Assembly: GCF_014145505.1 (NCBI RefSeq)
Contig: NZ_JACIUZ010000020.1
Coordinates: 1 to 44,712 of the forward strand
Length of the DNA: 44,712 bases
Direction: 5' to 3'
Source of the DNA: Limosilactobacillus fastidiosus
GTDB lineage: Bacteria; Bacillota; Bacilli; Lactobacillales; Lactobacillaceae
The translations under genes and the position numbers were made by a program. Within the stretch, counting starts at the first letter, position 1. Each line of letters opens with the position of its first letter. Under the pieces are notes generated by a model that worked only from the letters and a program-made list of their open reading frames with translations, did not search any database and had not been told where the DNA came from. This document shows, piece after piece, positions 16,186 through 26,713 of the stretch.

Positions 16186-18282
16186 TCATAAATATTTTGG
16201 GTCATACCAGTAATCAGTATACTGTCCCTGATCACCATTTCCTTGATCATTAGTTGAATAGCGACTAACAATTACATATTTATGACCACTCACAATGGCA
16301 TTCATCGGCAAGTCAAACTTTACACTAAAGCCAGAATTTGCTGCTGTTTTTACAGTAGGATAAACTCTAGCAACATCATTTCTTGTAACATTACTTGCCT
16401 TCATAACTGCTACCTGCTTATTACTAGTTAAATCATACAAAATAATAAAATGATTCTGTTCAAACTTAGTAATATCATTTGCATGCCACCCACTAGCTAC
16501 TACTTGACCAGAGTTATTGACAGCAAAGTGATCCAAATACCCCTGATTAGAATAGTTACCGGTTATCGGCGAGAACCAATAATCAATGTAATTTCCGTTG
16601 CCTGCTGGATCATCGGTATAACGACTAATAATTTGAAGTTCACGATTGAGATTAAGCTTATTTAAGTCAAAACCAACCTTAAATCCAGACTTAGCCGCAC
16701 CATTAATGTTAGGATATACCTTTGCAACATCTGGACGACTATTATCAGTTACGAGTTGACGGGCAATTTCTCTACTCCCATTAGAGCGATCGATCAAAAT
16801 AATATAATGATACTTACGACTTGCAGATTGATTAGTAGCGTGCCAACCAGCAAATTGCAATTTACCATTTTCTACATGTGTACTATCCAAACAAGCATAA
16901 TTATTCTGGTCAATTTTTACAGGATTAAACCAATAATCCACATAGTCACTATTACCGTCAGCCGAACTGCTATAACGGCTAATCACTCGAACATAGTCAG
17001 TATTGGCTAACTTATCACCTAAATTAATCTCAGTGCTGAAGCCAGAATTGTTGGCATTGTAGACACCATGAGCCTTCAAGACATCCGGACGACTAACAGG
17101 CTCAACTAATGTCCGGGCAATTTCGTGGTTATTTTGATCAAGAACAATAATGTAGTGATAGTTTCGTCCATTGGATAAATTAGTTGCATGCCAGCCACTA
17201 ATAGCTAATTGACCGTCATTATTCGTACTAACATTATCCAACCAGGCATAATTCCCATTATCACTAGTATCCCAGTTACCTTGAATTACCCCAATATTGC
17301 TCAATGTACCAGAGCTATCTGAACCTGTTACCCACAAATAGTGCATATCAACATTTTCTACCCAGAAGTTTACGTTCCTTCCGTTGATGCTTCCATTACC
17401 GCTTCGGGTTCTTAATAATGAAGGATATAATCCCATTGTTGTAATTGGCTGATCAATTGTGAGAAAATTTTTTGCGTGCCCAAAGTAATCATCAGCATCA
17501 TTAAAGAGCATTCCCGTGATCCCATAAAATACCATCGCCCGAAGATCATCCATTGTAGTGACTTTAAATAACGGAATCCGGTCATTATCAACTAATTCTA
17601 TTCCTTTAGCCGTTGCGAATGGCCGGGCAATTGAATTAAACTCTGGAATATTATCATCATAAATCTGAAAAGCAGCAATGTTTTCACCATTAAAGCCAAT
17701 AATTCCCGTATCATGCCAAGAACCGGTCATTAACGACTCATTCTTAGTCTGGTATTCCAATGCCATGTTACGAGTTGTGTTAATCGTTCCATTAGTTTGA
17801 GTAAATGGTTGCTTACCAAATTCAGCTCGTGCTTTATTAACAATACTTAATCCATAATTATTAATCTCACGTACTTGATTATCAGTTAAATTACGAATAT
17901 CCACTTTTTCTTGAGCAGCTTGAGGATCTGATTGATAGTCATTATCGTACATTCCCTGAATAGTTGTCTTTTGTAACTGTTCTGAGGCAACTTTTGCTGC
18001 TGAAGATTCATCATCAGGAATATTTTTAATGGCATCTAACGTATATCCACTAGGGAAATTAATGGTTTGAGTTGCCTTTACCTGTACTAAATTATCCGAG
18101 TACAGTTCAACATTGTTATTAGAATTGGCTGGTGTTAGAACTGGCTGGCTAGTAACCGCAATATTAGCATTACTATCAGTAACAGTTGTTGAATCTGCCT
18201 GGACTTTATTTAATGCTAATCCAATTCCAACAATAGTAGTTGCAGTCATTAATGCCGTTGCATTAATTATTTGTTTTTTCAC
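16186..18282 (-). CDS. SEC10/PgrA-type (CAP-like) surface protein with three C-terminal GW/RYS repeats
   Basis: A 698-residue secreted protein. A signal peptide (cleavage near Ala29) is followed by a roughly 60-residue linker. A domain at about 95-330 (LTDNQVREINNYGLSIVNKARAEFG ..., SWHDTG..., GENIAAF) resembles the SEC10/PgrA surface-exclusion / SCP-CAP type annotated in lactobacilli. Three repeats of about 100-115 residues follow (about 345-698), each opening with a YLD-like strand and a SGWHA-type core and closing with RYS ... DYW. There is no LPxTG motif. The start is GTG at 18282, with GGGAGGT upstream. Its three repeats align in order with repeats 1-3 of the L,D-transpeptidase at 24126-26588. 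Enzymatic activity of the head is unproven. Confidence 0.8.
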   Translation of the reverse strand: MKKQIINATALMTATTIVGIGLALNKVQADSTTVTDSNANIAVTSQPVLTPANSNNNVELYSDNLVQVKATQTINFPSGYTLDAIKNIPDDESSAAKVASEQLQKTTIQGMYDNDYQSDPQAAQEKVDIRNLTDNQVREINNYGLSIVNKARAEFGKQPFTQTNGTINTTRNMALEYQTKNESLMTGSWHDTGIIGFNGENIAAFQIYDDNIPEFNSIARPFATAKGIELVDNDRIPLFKVTTMDDLRAMVFYGITGMLFNDADDYFGHAKNFLTIDQPITTMGLYPSLLRTRSGNGSINGRNVNFWVENVDMHYLWVTGSDSSGTLSNIGVIQGNWDTSDNGNYAWLDNVSTNNDGQLAISGWHATNLSNGRNYHYIIVLDQNNHEIARTLVEPVSRPDVLKAHGVYNANNSGFSTEINLGDKLANTDYVRVISRYSSSADGNSDYVDYWFNPVKIDQNNYACLDSTHVENGKLQFAGWHATNQSASRKYHYIILIDRSNGSREIARQLVTDNSRPDVAKVYPNINGAAKSGFKVGFDLNKLNLNRELQIISRYTDDPAGNGNYIDYWFSPITGNYSNQGYLDHFAVNNSGQVVASGWHANDITKFEQNHFIILYDLTSNKQVAVMKASNVTRNDVARVYPTVKTAANSGFSVKFDLPMNAIVSGHKYVIVSRYSTNDQGNGDQGQYTDYWYDPKYL

Positions 18283-18380
18283 CCTATGTGTACCTCCCTG
18301 ATTAAGACCTATAGAGTATCAATACAAATAGTATAACGTAAGAATAGTGAATTATTCTTCACATCATCATTAAAATCTAT

Positions 18381-19958
18381 TTACAACTTACTTGTTAACT
18401 TCACATCCGGATACTTTTGCTTAAACCAATTCTCCGCAAATTGGTTTTCAAATAGGAATAATGGCTGATCATGAATATCCTTAACCAAGATATTTCGTGA
18501 TGAAGACATCTTTTCATCAAGTTGATCGGGATCAATCCACCGAGCAGTCTTGTTCCCCATTGGTTCCATCACCACTTCAGAGTTATATTCATTCTGCATC
18601 CGGAACTTGAACACTTCAAATTGAAGTTGACCAACGGCACCAAGAATGTAATCACCAGAAGTGTAAGAACGGAATAATTGAACTGCCCCTTCTTGGACCA
18701 ATTGATTGATCCCCTTATGGAAGGACTTTTGCTTCATCACGTTCTTTGCTGTTACCCGCATAAACAGTTCAGGAGTAAATTGCGGAAGCTTTTCAAACTT
18801 AATGTCTTTTTTACCAGTATAAATTGAGTCACCAATTTGGAAGTTACCAGTATCATATAGCCCAATAATATCCCCAGCAACGGCATTCTCAACGTTCTCC
18901 CGAGTATCAGCCATAAATTCAGTCACGTTGGATAAACGAATTGGTTTCTTCGTACGTTCCAAAGTAACGTCCATCCCCCGATCAAATTCGCCAGAGCAAA
19001 TCCGTACAAAAGCAATCCGGTCACGGTGACGAGGGTTCATATTTGCCTGAATCTTAAAGACAAAGCCAGAAAATTCAGGATCAAGTGGCTTAACATCACC
19101 ATCATTTTCTGTATGGTGGGCACTTGGCGCTGAAGCAAACTTTAGGTAAGTCTCCAAGAAAGTCTGTACTCCAAAATTAGTTAAAGCTGATCCAAAGAAG
19201 ACCGGAGTTTGGTCACCGGCAGCGATCTTTTCTCGGTCAAGTTGGTTTCCGGCAATATCAACTAACTCCATCCCATCAAGAGCATCTTGCCATTCGCCAT
19301 CACCCTCAAGCGGGTTATCTCCCTTAACATTTCCATCTTCATCGAGTGGCAAGTATGGATTTTCCGGATCTTCAGGGTGGGTCAAAGCTACTCGCCGATT
19401 AAAGCGATCGTAAATTCCTTTAAATTGCCGACCAGATCCAATTGGCCAGTTAATTGGGTAAGTTTCGATACCTAATGTATCTTCAACTTCATTCAAGAGA
19501 TCTAATGGTTCTCGAGCATCTCGGTCAAACTTGTTCATGAAAGTGAAGATCGGAATTCCCCGCATCTTACAGATTTGGAAAAGCTTCTTAGTTTGTGGTT
19601 CGATCCCCTTAGCAGAATCAATCACCATTACAGCAGAGTCCACTGCCATCAATGTCCGGTAGGTATCTTCAGAGAAATCTTCGTGTCCTGGTGTATCAAG
19701 GATGTTAATCCGCTTACCTTGGAAATCAAATTGCATTACGGAAGAAGTAACAGAGATCCCCCGCTTCTTTTCAATTTCCATCCAGTCAGACTTAGCAAAA
19801 TTACCAGTTTTCCGCGCCTTAACTGTTCCGGCTTCCCGAACAACTCCACCAAAAAGTAAAAGTTGTTCAGTAATGGTCGTTTTACCCGCGTCCGGGTGAG
19901 AAATAATGGCGAATGTCCGCCGCTTATTAACTGCTTCAGCAAGTTGTTTTGGTGACAT
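18381..19958 (-). CDS. prfC: Peptide chain release factor 3
   Basis: A 525-residue translational GTPase that recycles RF1/RF2 from the ribosome after termination. G1 is SHPDAGKTT, the switch II region has DTPGHEDFS, and the NKxD-type motif is FMNKFDRDA. The domain II/III sequence with the [13 protein letters not shown] stretch is typical of RF3. Length is standard, and AAGGAAA precedes the ATG. It stands alone between surface-protein genes and is unrelated to them in function. Confidence 0.96.
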   Translation of the reverse strand: MSPKQLAEAVNKRRTFAIISHPDAGKTTITEQLLLFGGVVREAGTVKARKTGNFAKSDWMEIEKKRGISVTSSVMQFDFQGKRINILDTPGHEDFSEDTYRTLMAVDSAVMVIDSAKGIEPQTKKLFQICKMRGIPIFTFMNKFDRDAREPLDLLNEVEDTLGIETYPINWPIGSGRQFKGIYDRFNRRVALTHPEDPENPYLPLDEDGNVKGDNPLEGDGEWQDALDGMELVDIAGNQLDREKIAAGDQTPVFFGSALTNFGVQTFLETYLKFASAPSAHHTENDGDVKPLDPEFSGFVFKIQANMNPRHRDRIAFVRICSGEFDRGMDVTLERTKKPIRLSNVTEFMADTRENVENAVAGDIIGLYDTGNFQIGDSIYTGKKDIKFEKLPQFTPELFMRVTAKNVMKQKSFHKGINQLVQEGAVQLFRSYTSGDYILGAVGQLQFEVFKFRMQNEYNSEVVMEPMGNKTARWIDPDQLDEKMSSSRNILVKDIHDQPLFLFENQFAENWFKQKYPDVKLTSKL

Positions 19959-20042
19959 TAATTTTATTTTCCTTTCTTTATTTAATTTTGCGCAATATCC
20001 TTATTAGTTTAATATATTCTGAATGGAGTTACAACGGTAATG

Positions 20043-20069
20043 AAAAAGAGCTGATCATCCTCAGCTCTT
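20043..20069 (-). terminator. Terminator of the LTA-synthase-like gene
   Basis: AAGAGCTGA (20046-20054) pairs with TCAGCTCTT (20061-20069). On the minus strand the stem is followed by TTTTTCA. It lies 5 bases past the gene's stop. Confidence 0.85.
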
Positions 20070-20073
20070 CTAA

Positions 20074-22989
20074 TTATTTCATTTGGTTTGAAACATAATG
20101 TTTACCAGCCGTTACATCATATTGAACTAGCCGATAATCATATAGCAATTGTTTTTGCTTTTTACTTAATTGGTTTTCACTTACTAACTTTCCATCTTGG
20201 TTAACAAATTGGGTACTATTATTGTAGGAATTAACGTTTGAGCTTGACTGAAGCCCCACACCCATTGCTGGCAACTTCTCATACACATCCGTTAATAATG
20301 CCTGGTACCAATTAACTTTAGCGTTAGTTTGCTTAGCAACCATTGCAATAAAGTCATTAGGACTGACATATTTAGTATCAGTATAAAAATTTTTAGCACC
20401 ATGTTGACGAGCATAGAGATTCGAATAAATAAAATAATCGGTTTCGTGTAACTTTACCCCGTCTTTCGCCATACTGTTTTGGTATATTCCTGGTAAATGA
20501 TCACCATAGAAAACAATTGTAATTGGTTTTTGAATTTGGTCAATTTTTTTAATAAATTGCTCTACTGCCTTATCCGTGTAATGAATTCCCGTTGAGAAAT
20601 CATTTACAGAACCAATGTTTGTACCATCAGAAACTCGAATCGCATTATAGCGCTGAATTTCATTGTAGTAATTCTGATCATACGGAAAATGGTTTTGCAT
20701 GGTAACTAGGTTAATAAATTGACCACCTTGCTTTTTATTTAATTGATCTAAAACGTTTCGATAGGAAGTTTCATCAGATAAATATGGATTTCGATCAATC
20801 TTCTTCTGGTGACGAATCGGGTATTTTGAACCAAGGTAAAGGAATTTATCAAAGCCAAACTTTTCATATACACTGATCCGGTTATAAAAGACCCCATTAT
20901 ACGGGTGAATTGCAACTGCTGATTTGAATTGTTCAACAATTGAAGGATTCTTCTTAAGGTTTGTTACCAATTGAGTATACGGTGTTGGTAATGTTGGAGA
21001 AAAATTACTTAAGCTAAAGCCAGTTAAGGTCATGTATTCCATATTTGCGGTTCCACCACCAAAACCTGAACTAATCATTATCCCACCAGTATTATCCTTC
21101 ATCATTTTGGTAATGTACGGAACTGGATTATTTTTCAACTTCACCCCTGGTACTCGTTGTGGATTAGCAAAGCTTTCACTTAAGTTAAAAATAATACTCT
21201 GCTTACTCAAATCATTAATTCTTGTTTGGTTAATCTCATTTGCCCGTAAATGGTACTTCCTTACAAGGTTGTTCATTGCCTTTTCCGAATAGCCAGCTGG
21301 TTTTTCCATTACAGTCACATCAATATTATTCATAAATTGAATTACGGGGCCATTAATTCGAGCGCCACTTAATTGATTGTAAAACATTGATTGGTCATCA
21401 ATTGAATGCATGAAGTTACTCAAAGGCGTTCCCTGATGATTCCAGAAAAGACTAGTAGCAAAGAGTAACGGCGCAAGAAATATAAAAAGTACTCGTTTCT
21501 TTACTCCCCATTTTTCTTTAACCGGATACTTCTTTTCTAACCAAATCGTTAAGATAATCAATAAAATTAATACGGCCACTGCAATAGTCCAAACACTAGA
21601 ACTAACCATTCCAAAAAGTTCTTTAGCAACTGAAACCATCAGTAAATCAGACGGCAAGATAGGTTCGTTCCGTGCAGCTATCTTCTCACGATTAGCTACT
21701 ACGATTATGGCATTAATAAGGACAATCAGCATTAAGCTTACCCAATAACGCTTAGTCAGAGCTTGGATAAACTTAGCCGTAAGAAAAATTAGGAATGTTG
21801 TGAACAGAATAAGAAGTTCCCGAGTACCAAATGTATAGGCAAAAATATTATATGTTGCATCAACATTAGGACTAACAGTAAAGCCATTATTCATTAAAAG
21901 CATCGAACAAGCAGCAATAATATAGCTTAAACCGAATAGGAAAATATTTGGAAGCCGTTTTTTCAATCCATCCTTTATAATTAAGAATTGATTGTTCATA
22001 TCACTCGCAGTAAAGTGATTAATTAGCTGATTAATATTTCTAAAGACAGTCAAACAAGTAATTAAGCTCCATAATTCAGCAATAACCATGGCAACTACCA
22101 AGGCGACAACCGTATAAATTGCTACCTTAAATGATGAACATTGATTGCCAATCTTCAACGGTAATAGTAAGCGTGCAATCAGCCCACTACTCTCTATTAA
22201 GACTAGGAATGAGAACAACATTCGCCAATTAAAATGCTTTACGCTCCTAATCATTAATGAACCAATTACATATGCAACAAACACGTTTAAAACATTAGTA
22301 GGTTCACTATACCGTTCGATTGTTCCACCACTAATACTAAAAGTTGGCATTAATCCTTGTAACAATACATTAATTACTAAAGCTATTAATCCATAACCAA
22401 CTAACGGTTTACTTGCTAGATTAATCTGCGAACCAAGAACGAATACTAGTGCATAGAAAATTACAAGAAAATTTCCTGACCATCCCCAATTATTTGGGTA
22501 ATTAAAGAACGGGATTGCAATTAAAGTCCAAGTACCAATAGTTATTCGTCTTTGCCAAAATAAATCTAATTGTTTAGTGAGCGTAACCAGTAATAATCCT
22601 AAAAGCGAACCAAAAATTAACGGATAGCTATTCCGGATAATTGGAAATAACGAATCTAAAAAGTTAGATCCAAAAATCGTCACCTTAGCTAACTGGTTAC
22701 TACTCATTGCAACAATTGTACTAACTAAAACTCCAAGGCCTAACGTGTTAAGCCATACTTTAATTATGAACGATTCTTTATGCTGCCGTTTAGAAATATA
22801 GTACCCAAGTATCAGCATCAAAATATCGGGTCCGAGTACAGTAAAACCTTTAACAATCAAGTATGCACTTGTATGAAGACTTTGATTATTATAATCAGCA
22901 ATGTGTGGTCCTAATTGCCAATATATTTGTGAAAATCCTGTCCATAGAAGAACAAGGAACAATAAAGTATTACTTCTTATCTTTTTCAT
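20074..22989 (-). CDS. Large LTA-synthase/sulfatase-family phosphoglycerol transferase with an extra N-terminal membrane module
   Basis: A 971-residue membrane enzyme. Residues about 1-330 contain roughly ten hydrophobic segments and look like an acyltransferase-3-type module (PDILMLILGYYISKRQ followed by a basic helix). About 345-525 is a second membrane block like the five-helix base of LtaS. From about 600 is the extracellular alkaline-phosphatase-fold domain: SESFANPQRV, GFGGGTANMEYMTLTG with the likely nucleophile Thr647, an MQNHFPY motif, and the metal-site motif YGDHLPG (Asp830, His831). LtaS proteins are about 640 residues, so the first module is extra. It probably adds glycerol-phosphate units to a lipid or glycan acceptor outside the membrane; the exact product is unknown. 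Confidence 0.8.
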   Translation of the reverse strand: MKKIRSNTLLFLVLLWTGFSQIYWQLGPHIADYNNQSLHTSAYLIVKGFTVLGPDILMLILGYYISKRQHKESFIIKVWLNTLGLGVLVSTIVAMSSNQLAKVTIFGSNFLDSLFPIIRNSYPLIFGSLLGLLLVTLTKQLDLFWQRRITIGTWTLIAIPFFNYPNNWGWSGNFLVIFYALVFVLGSQINLASKPLVGYGLIALVINVLLQGLMPTFSISGGTIERYSEPTNVLNVFVAYVIGSLMIRSVKHFNWRMLFSFLVLIESSGLIARLLLPLKIGNQCSSFKVAIYTVVALVVAMVIAELWSLITCLTVFRNINQLINHFTASDMNNQFLIIKDGLKKRLPNIFLFGLSYIIAACSMLLMNNGFTVSPNVDATYNIFAYTFGTRELLILFTTFLIFLTAKFIQALTKRYWVSLMLIVLINAIIVVANREKIAARNEPILPSDLLMVSVAKELFGMVSSSVWTIAVAVLILLIILTIWLEKKYPVKEKWGVKKRVLFIFLAPLLFATSLFWNHQGTPLSNFMHSIDDQSMFYNQLSGARINGPVIQFMNNIDVTVMEKPAGYSEKAMNNLVRKYHLRANEINQTRINDLSKQSIIFNLSESFANPQRVPGVKLKNNPVPYITKMMKDNTGGIMISSGFGGGTANMEYMTLTGFSLSNFSPTLPTPYTQLVTNLKKNPSIVEQFKSAVAIHPYNGVFYNRISVYEKFGFDKFLYLGSKYPIRHQKKIDRNPYLSDETSYRNVLDQLNKKQGGQFINLVTMQNHFPYDQNYYNEIQRYNAIRVSDGTNIGSVNDFSTGIHYTDKAVEQFIKKIDQIQKPITIVFYGDHLPGIYQNSMAKDGVKLHETDYFIYSNLYARQHGAKNFYTDTKYVSPNDFIAMVAKQTNAKVNWYQALLTDVYEKLPAMGVGLQSSSNVNSYNNSTQFVNQDGKLVSENQLSKKQKQLLYDYRLVQYDVTAGKHYVSNQMK

Positions 22990-23078
22990 TGCTTACCCTT
23001 TCTAAATAAAAAATAGAATTCAGACTTTTTCCATGATACCATATCTAATTTTTAATTCTTTATTATCTTAATACAATG

Positions 23079-23113
23079 AAAAAAGATCAGAACAAACTTA
23101 ATCGTTCTGATCC
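23079..23113 (-). terminator. Terminator after the serine-hydrolase pseudogene
   Basis: GATCAGAAC (23085-23093) pairs with GTTCTGATC (23104-23112), followed by a T6 run on the minus strand. It lies just past the old stop codon. Confidence 0.85.
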
Positions 23114-23117
23114 AATT

Positions 23118-24101
23118 CTATCCCCTAACAATTTGATTAGTAGCTGACGCAAGATTTTCAATCAACTGCTTACCAACGTTATATGATGGCTGACGAGTAT
23201 AAACAGCGATTGTGTATTTACCAGGAATATAACCAATACTGCTTACATTCCACTCGTTATTTGTAATATTCCACCCATTCTTTAAGTAGAATGATGAACT
23301 ACCTGCCGAAATCCCCCAATTTTGACCTGCAGAAACTGAATCATTAAGCTCTTAATATAATTCCGTGATGCATCATTAAGGTAAGAATTACCATGTTTAT
23401 AATAAATCTCATTCAGTAATTTAAGTTGATCCTCTGGAGTGGTCAATGTCCATCCCCAGTGTTCACCAGTATAAGATGCGCTCATTCCCAAGTCATGGAA
23501 GATGTGGTTTAACTCGCTATTCCCACCAAGATAAGTATTAATTAACGTTGTCGTTGCATCATTATCACTATTTCTGATCATTCGGGCCACTAAACCCTGT
23601 TGATAGCCATTAAGATTACCACCAGCATTATGGAGAATTTCTGAAAGAACACTTGCTTTAACAGTACTTGCACTAATGAAACGATTCCCGGGAACATTAG
23701 TATAGGAGATCACTCCTCCTGTTCCTTTGGACGAGTCACTTCATCATTAGTAATATTTTGGCTACTAATTTCTTGATGATTGGTGGAATCATATGCTATC
23801 AAATAATGGTATGGTCGATTTTCCGCTGCATTTGTTGCATGCCAGCCGCTAACACTTAGCACACCATTATTATTCATCTTAGCGGAATCAAGATAAGCAT
23901 AGTTACCACTATCAGAATGATCATAAGTACTAGTTTCCTGCTTTTCACCAGTAGTCTGAGAAGCTACTTTACTTTGAGTACCCCCTACTTGTGGTTCATT
24001 AACTTGTGATTTTACATCAGCATTAACGTTAGATTGTGAAACCCATAATAGGAAGCCACAACTTGTCATTGCAAGACATGATGCTGCAACTTTTTTTGCA
24101 T
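23118..24101 (-). pseudogene. Broken secreted class-A-beta-lactamase-like serine hydrolase with one partial GW/RYS repeat
   Basis: Three frames must be joined. The ATG at 24101 (GGGGGA upstream) hits a stop after 11 codons; one extra A in the A7 run at 24091-24097 would restore a signal peptide almost identical to that of the next gene. That frame gives one partial repeat and stops at about 23710. The enzyme part runs in another frame (from about 23727) with SASTVKASV (SxxK) and SDN, then shifts again near 23350-23360. The last frame continues ELNDSVSAGQNWGISAGSSS and FYLKNGWNIT to a TAG at 23118. The repeat breaks off after TRP and the start of the hydrolase is missing, so an internal deletion is likely too. 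Intact homologues would be PBP-like hydrolases rather than proven beta-lactamases. Confidence 0.82.
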
Positions 24102-24125
24102 TTGAAATCCCCCAAAGTTTTCCGA

Positions 24126-26588
24126 CTAATTTTCAATTACCACTCGTGTACCTGTTGGAACGTTATGCAGAATCCAGTAGGCATCGGGTACTGAAAGTCG
24201 AACGCAACCGTGTGAACCCGTTGAAACACCCAATTTAGCGGTTTCACCAGGGATATAGTTGCCTCGGTAATCCGTTGGTACACTGTGGAAAAGATACTCA
24301 CCATGATTTAAGAAGGAAGTCCAATAATTGGCACCTTCCCCTTCAGACCCATTATAAAAACTATTACCCCGTTCAGGCTGAATATAATAGGTTCCGGTTG
24401 GTGTTTCACTGATACCGTTCTGGTATACCCCAGCCGAACAATACATTGTATAAACTATATTGTTACCATCCATTAAATAAACCCTGTTCTGACCAATACG
24501 AACATGGATCCAGAAATTATGGAGTTTGCTAACGTTAGGATATGGCACATATTCAGACGGTTGACGATAATCAATCGGTGTCCGCATTAAGTTAACATTA
24601 ACTGGTCCTGATACATAATCAACATAATTACCGTTTCCCCTTGGATCATTTGAATAGCGATGAATTACTTTAACGATTTTATGCTGCAAACTCTCTGGGA
24701 GATTAAAGCCAAGTTGATAACCTGATTTTTCACTATTAAAAATTGCCGGATAAGCTTTAGCAACATCCGAACGGCTTCTATTTGCATCTGGTACAGATTG
24801 ACGATATAGTTCATGACCATTTTGATCAATAAAAATCAAATATTGATATGGTTTATCAAGTGTTTGATTAGATGCATGCCAGCCACTGACATACATTCCC
24901 CCTTGAGAAACATCAATCCGATCAAAATTTCCAGCATTTGACTGATAGTTATCACTATATTGATCATCATTATCGACATTTCCTGCTGGATCAGCTGAGA
25001 AACGAAGAAGGACCTGCATATTCCCCGAAACTAATGCTGGATTTAACTTGACAACAGTATTAAATCCACTATTCACACTGTTGAAAACTTTTGGATAAAC
25101 CCGTGCAACATCGGCTCTTCTATTTAAACTTAATTTTTGACGAGCTACTTCCCGGCCATTATTTAAGACAAAGATATAAGGATTTTTTCGCGTTGAAGAG
25201 TAGTCACTAACTACCCAACCAGTTACATGAAGTCCATCCTTTTGCATCTTAATGTCATCTAAGTAAAAAGCATGGCTATTTAAGACGACAGGTGAAGACC
25301 AATAATCTGTATATTGTCCTGAACCACCATTTTCATTACTACTGGTAGAATAACGGCTGACTACGGAATACGAATGTCCACCAACTAGATTATGATTCTC
25401 TAAATTTAAAGTTGTACTAAAGCCAGAATTACCCGCCTGATTAATGCTTGGGTAAGCCTTGGCAACATCTGGACGACTAACTTGCTTAACATTTTGTACA
25501 GCAACCTGTTGATTAGCAGTATTATCATACAAAATAATAAAATGATTATTTTCAAAATTAGCGACGTCATTGGCATGCCAACCACTAATTACTACTTGTT
25601 TACCATTACTCAGATCAAAATCATCTAAATTACCTTGATTTGCATAATTACCAGTGGTAATCGGATTAAACCAGTAATCGACATAGTCACTATTGCCATC
25701 TTTACTACCAGAATAACGACTAATTACCTGGAGCTGGTGACTAAAATTAATATTATTGAGAGGTAATTCAGCTACAAATCCTGATTTCTGAGCGTTATCA
25801 ACACCTGAATACACTTTGGCGACATCTGGACGATCAACGTTCTTAACCAGTTGCCGTGTAATTTCCCGACCACCATTGGTCCGATCAATTAGAATCACAT
25901 AATGATACGATTTATTGCTTGCCTGATTAGTCGCATTCCAGCCGGATAATCGCAACTTATTATTAACAACACTAGCATTATCCAGATTAGCATAATTATT
26001 CTGATCAATTGTAATTGGCGCAAACCAATAATCAACTGCATCCCCATTACCAAACTGATCATTAGTGTAACGACTGATTACTTGAACGGTCTTAAGATTA
26101 GCTAATTGAGACGATAAATTAAAACTAGCCTTAAAGCCGGAGTTCTTAGCATCATATACATTATGAGCTTTTTGGACATCTGGTCGACTAACTTCCTGGT
26201 CAGTAATATTTTGGCGACTAATTTCTTGATGATTGGTGGAATCATATGCTATCAAATAGTGATATGGTCGATTTTGCGAGGCGTTTGTTACATGCCACCC
26301 ACTAACATTTAACTGCCCATTATCAGTTAGTTGTTCTGAATCCAGATAAGCATAGTTTCCGTGATCATTATAGTCATAACTATCCTTAGTTTGGCTGGAC
26401 TGATTAATATTATTGCTATTTGCTTGCTGCTTAGGTTGTTGAACTTTATTTTGAGTAACTTCTAGGTTACTGGATTGATTCTCATCAGCACTAGCATTAA
26501 GCTGATTTATCCATAATAAAAAGCCGCAACTAGTCATTGCCAGACAAGATACCGCAACTCTTTTTGCTTTATCAAAATTAATTTCCAT
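24126..26588 (-). CDS. L,D-transpeptidase (YkuD) with five N-terminal GW/RYS repeats
   Basis: An 820-residue secreted enzyme. A signal peptide (about 1-34, ending NASA) and an Asn/Gln-rich linker lead to five repeats of about 110-120 residues (about 77 to 660). The YkuD catalytic domain is at about 690-820 (WIHVRIGQNRVYLMDGNNIV, TPTGTYYI, LFHSVP, GVSTGSHGCVRLS with Cys795 and His793). Such enzymes make 3-3 cross-links or attach proteins to peptidoglycan. The repeats lie before the catalytic domain, unlike in the SEC10 and GH25 proteins. The ATG has GGGAGGA upstream. Its signal peptide and first repeat are nearly copied in the adjacent pseudogene, so the pair arose by tandem duplication. No sortase motif. 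Confidence 0.88.
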   Translation of the reverse strand: MEINFDKAKRVAVSCLAMTSCGFLLWINQLNASADENQSSNLEVTQNKVQQPKQQANSNNINQSSQTKDSYDYNDHGNYAYLDSEQLTDNGQLNVSGWHVTNASQNRPYHYLIAYDSTNHQEISRQNITDQEVSRPDVQKAHNVYDAKNSGFKASFNLSSQLANLKTVQVISRYTNDQFGNGDAVDYWFAPITIDQNNYANLDNASVVNNKLRLSGWNATNQASNKSYHYVILIDRTNGGREITRQLVKNVDRPDVAKVYSGVDNAQKSGFVAELPLNNINFSHQLQVISRYSGSKDGNSDYVDYWFNPITTGNYANQGNLDDFDLSNGKQVVISGWHANDVANFENNHFIILYDNTANQQVAVQNVKQVSRPDVAKAYPSINQAGNSGFSTTLNLENHNLVGGHSYSVVSRYSTSSNENGGSGQYTDYWSSPVVLNSHAFYLDDIKMQKDGLHVTGWVVSDYSSTRKNPYIFVLNNGREVARQKLSLNRRADVARVYPKVFNSVNSGFNTVVKLNPALVSGNMQVLLRFSADPAGNVDNDDQYSDNYQSNAGNFDRIDVSQGGMYVSGWHASNQTLDKPYQYLIFIDQNGHELYRQSVPDANRSRSDVAKAYPAIFNSEKSGYQLGFNLPESLQHKIVKVIHRYSNDPRGNGNYVDYVSGPVNVNLMRTPIDYRQPSEYVPYPNVSKLHNFWIHVRIGQNRVYLMDGNNIVYTMYCSAGVYQNGISETPTGTYYIQPERGNSFYNGSEGEGANYWTSFLNHGEYLFHSVPTDYRGNYIPGETAKLGVSTGSHGCVRLSVPDAYWILHNVPTGTRVVIEN

Positions 26589-26661
26589 TATTTCCTCCCA
26601 GATGATTCTAATAATATTAATCTTATTATAGGCTAAAATTTAATCAGAAAAAACCTTTAAA

Positions 26662-26700
26662 TTAAAAAAGCAATCTTTCAAAACAATTGAAAGACTGCTT
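26662..26700 (-). terminator. Terminator of the NlpC/P60 gene
   Basis: AAGCAATCTTTC and GAAAGACTGCTT form an imperfect stem with a loop rich in A and T. A T6 run follows on the minus strand, 14 bases after the stop. Confidence 0.85.
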
Positions 26701-26713
26701 ATCATTTATTTTA

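Noticed and set aside
23282-23713. A true beta-lactamase resistance gene
   Set aside because: The gene is broken, and its repeat and signal context fit a wall-acting serine hydrolase.
26510-26588. Lipoprotein signal for the L,D-transpeptidase because of Cys residues in its leader
   Set aside because: The Cys residues lie inside the hydrophobic core (SCLAMTSCGF) without a proper lipobox, and a normal cleavage site follows at NASA-DE.
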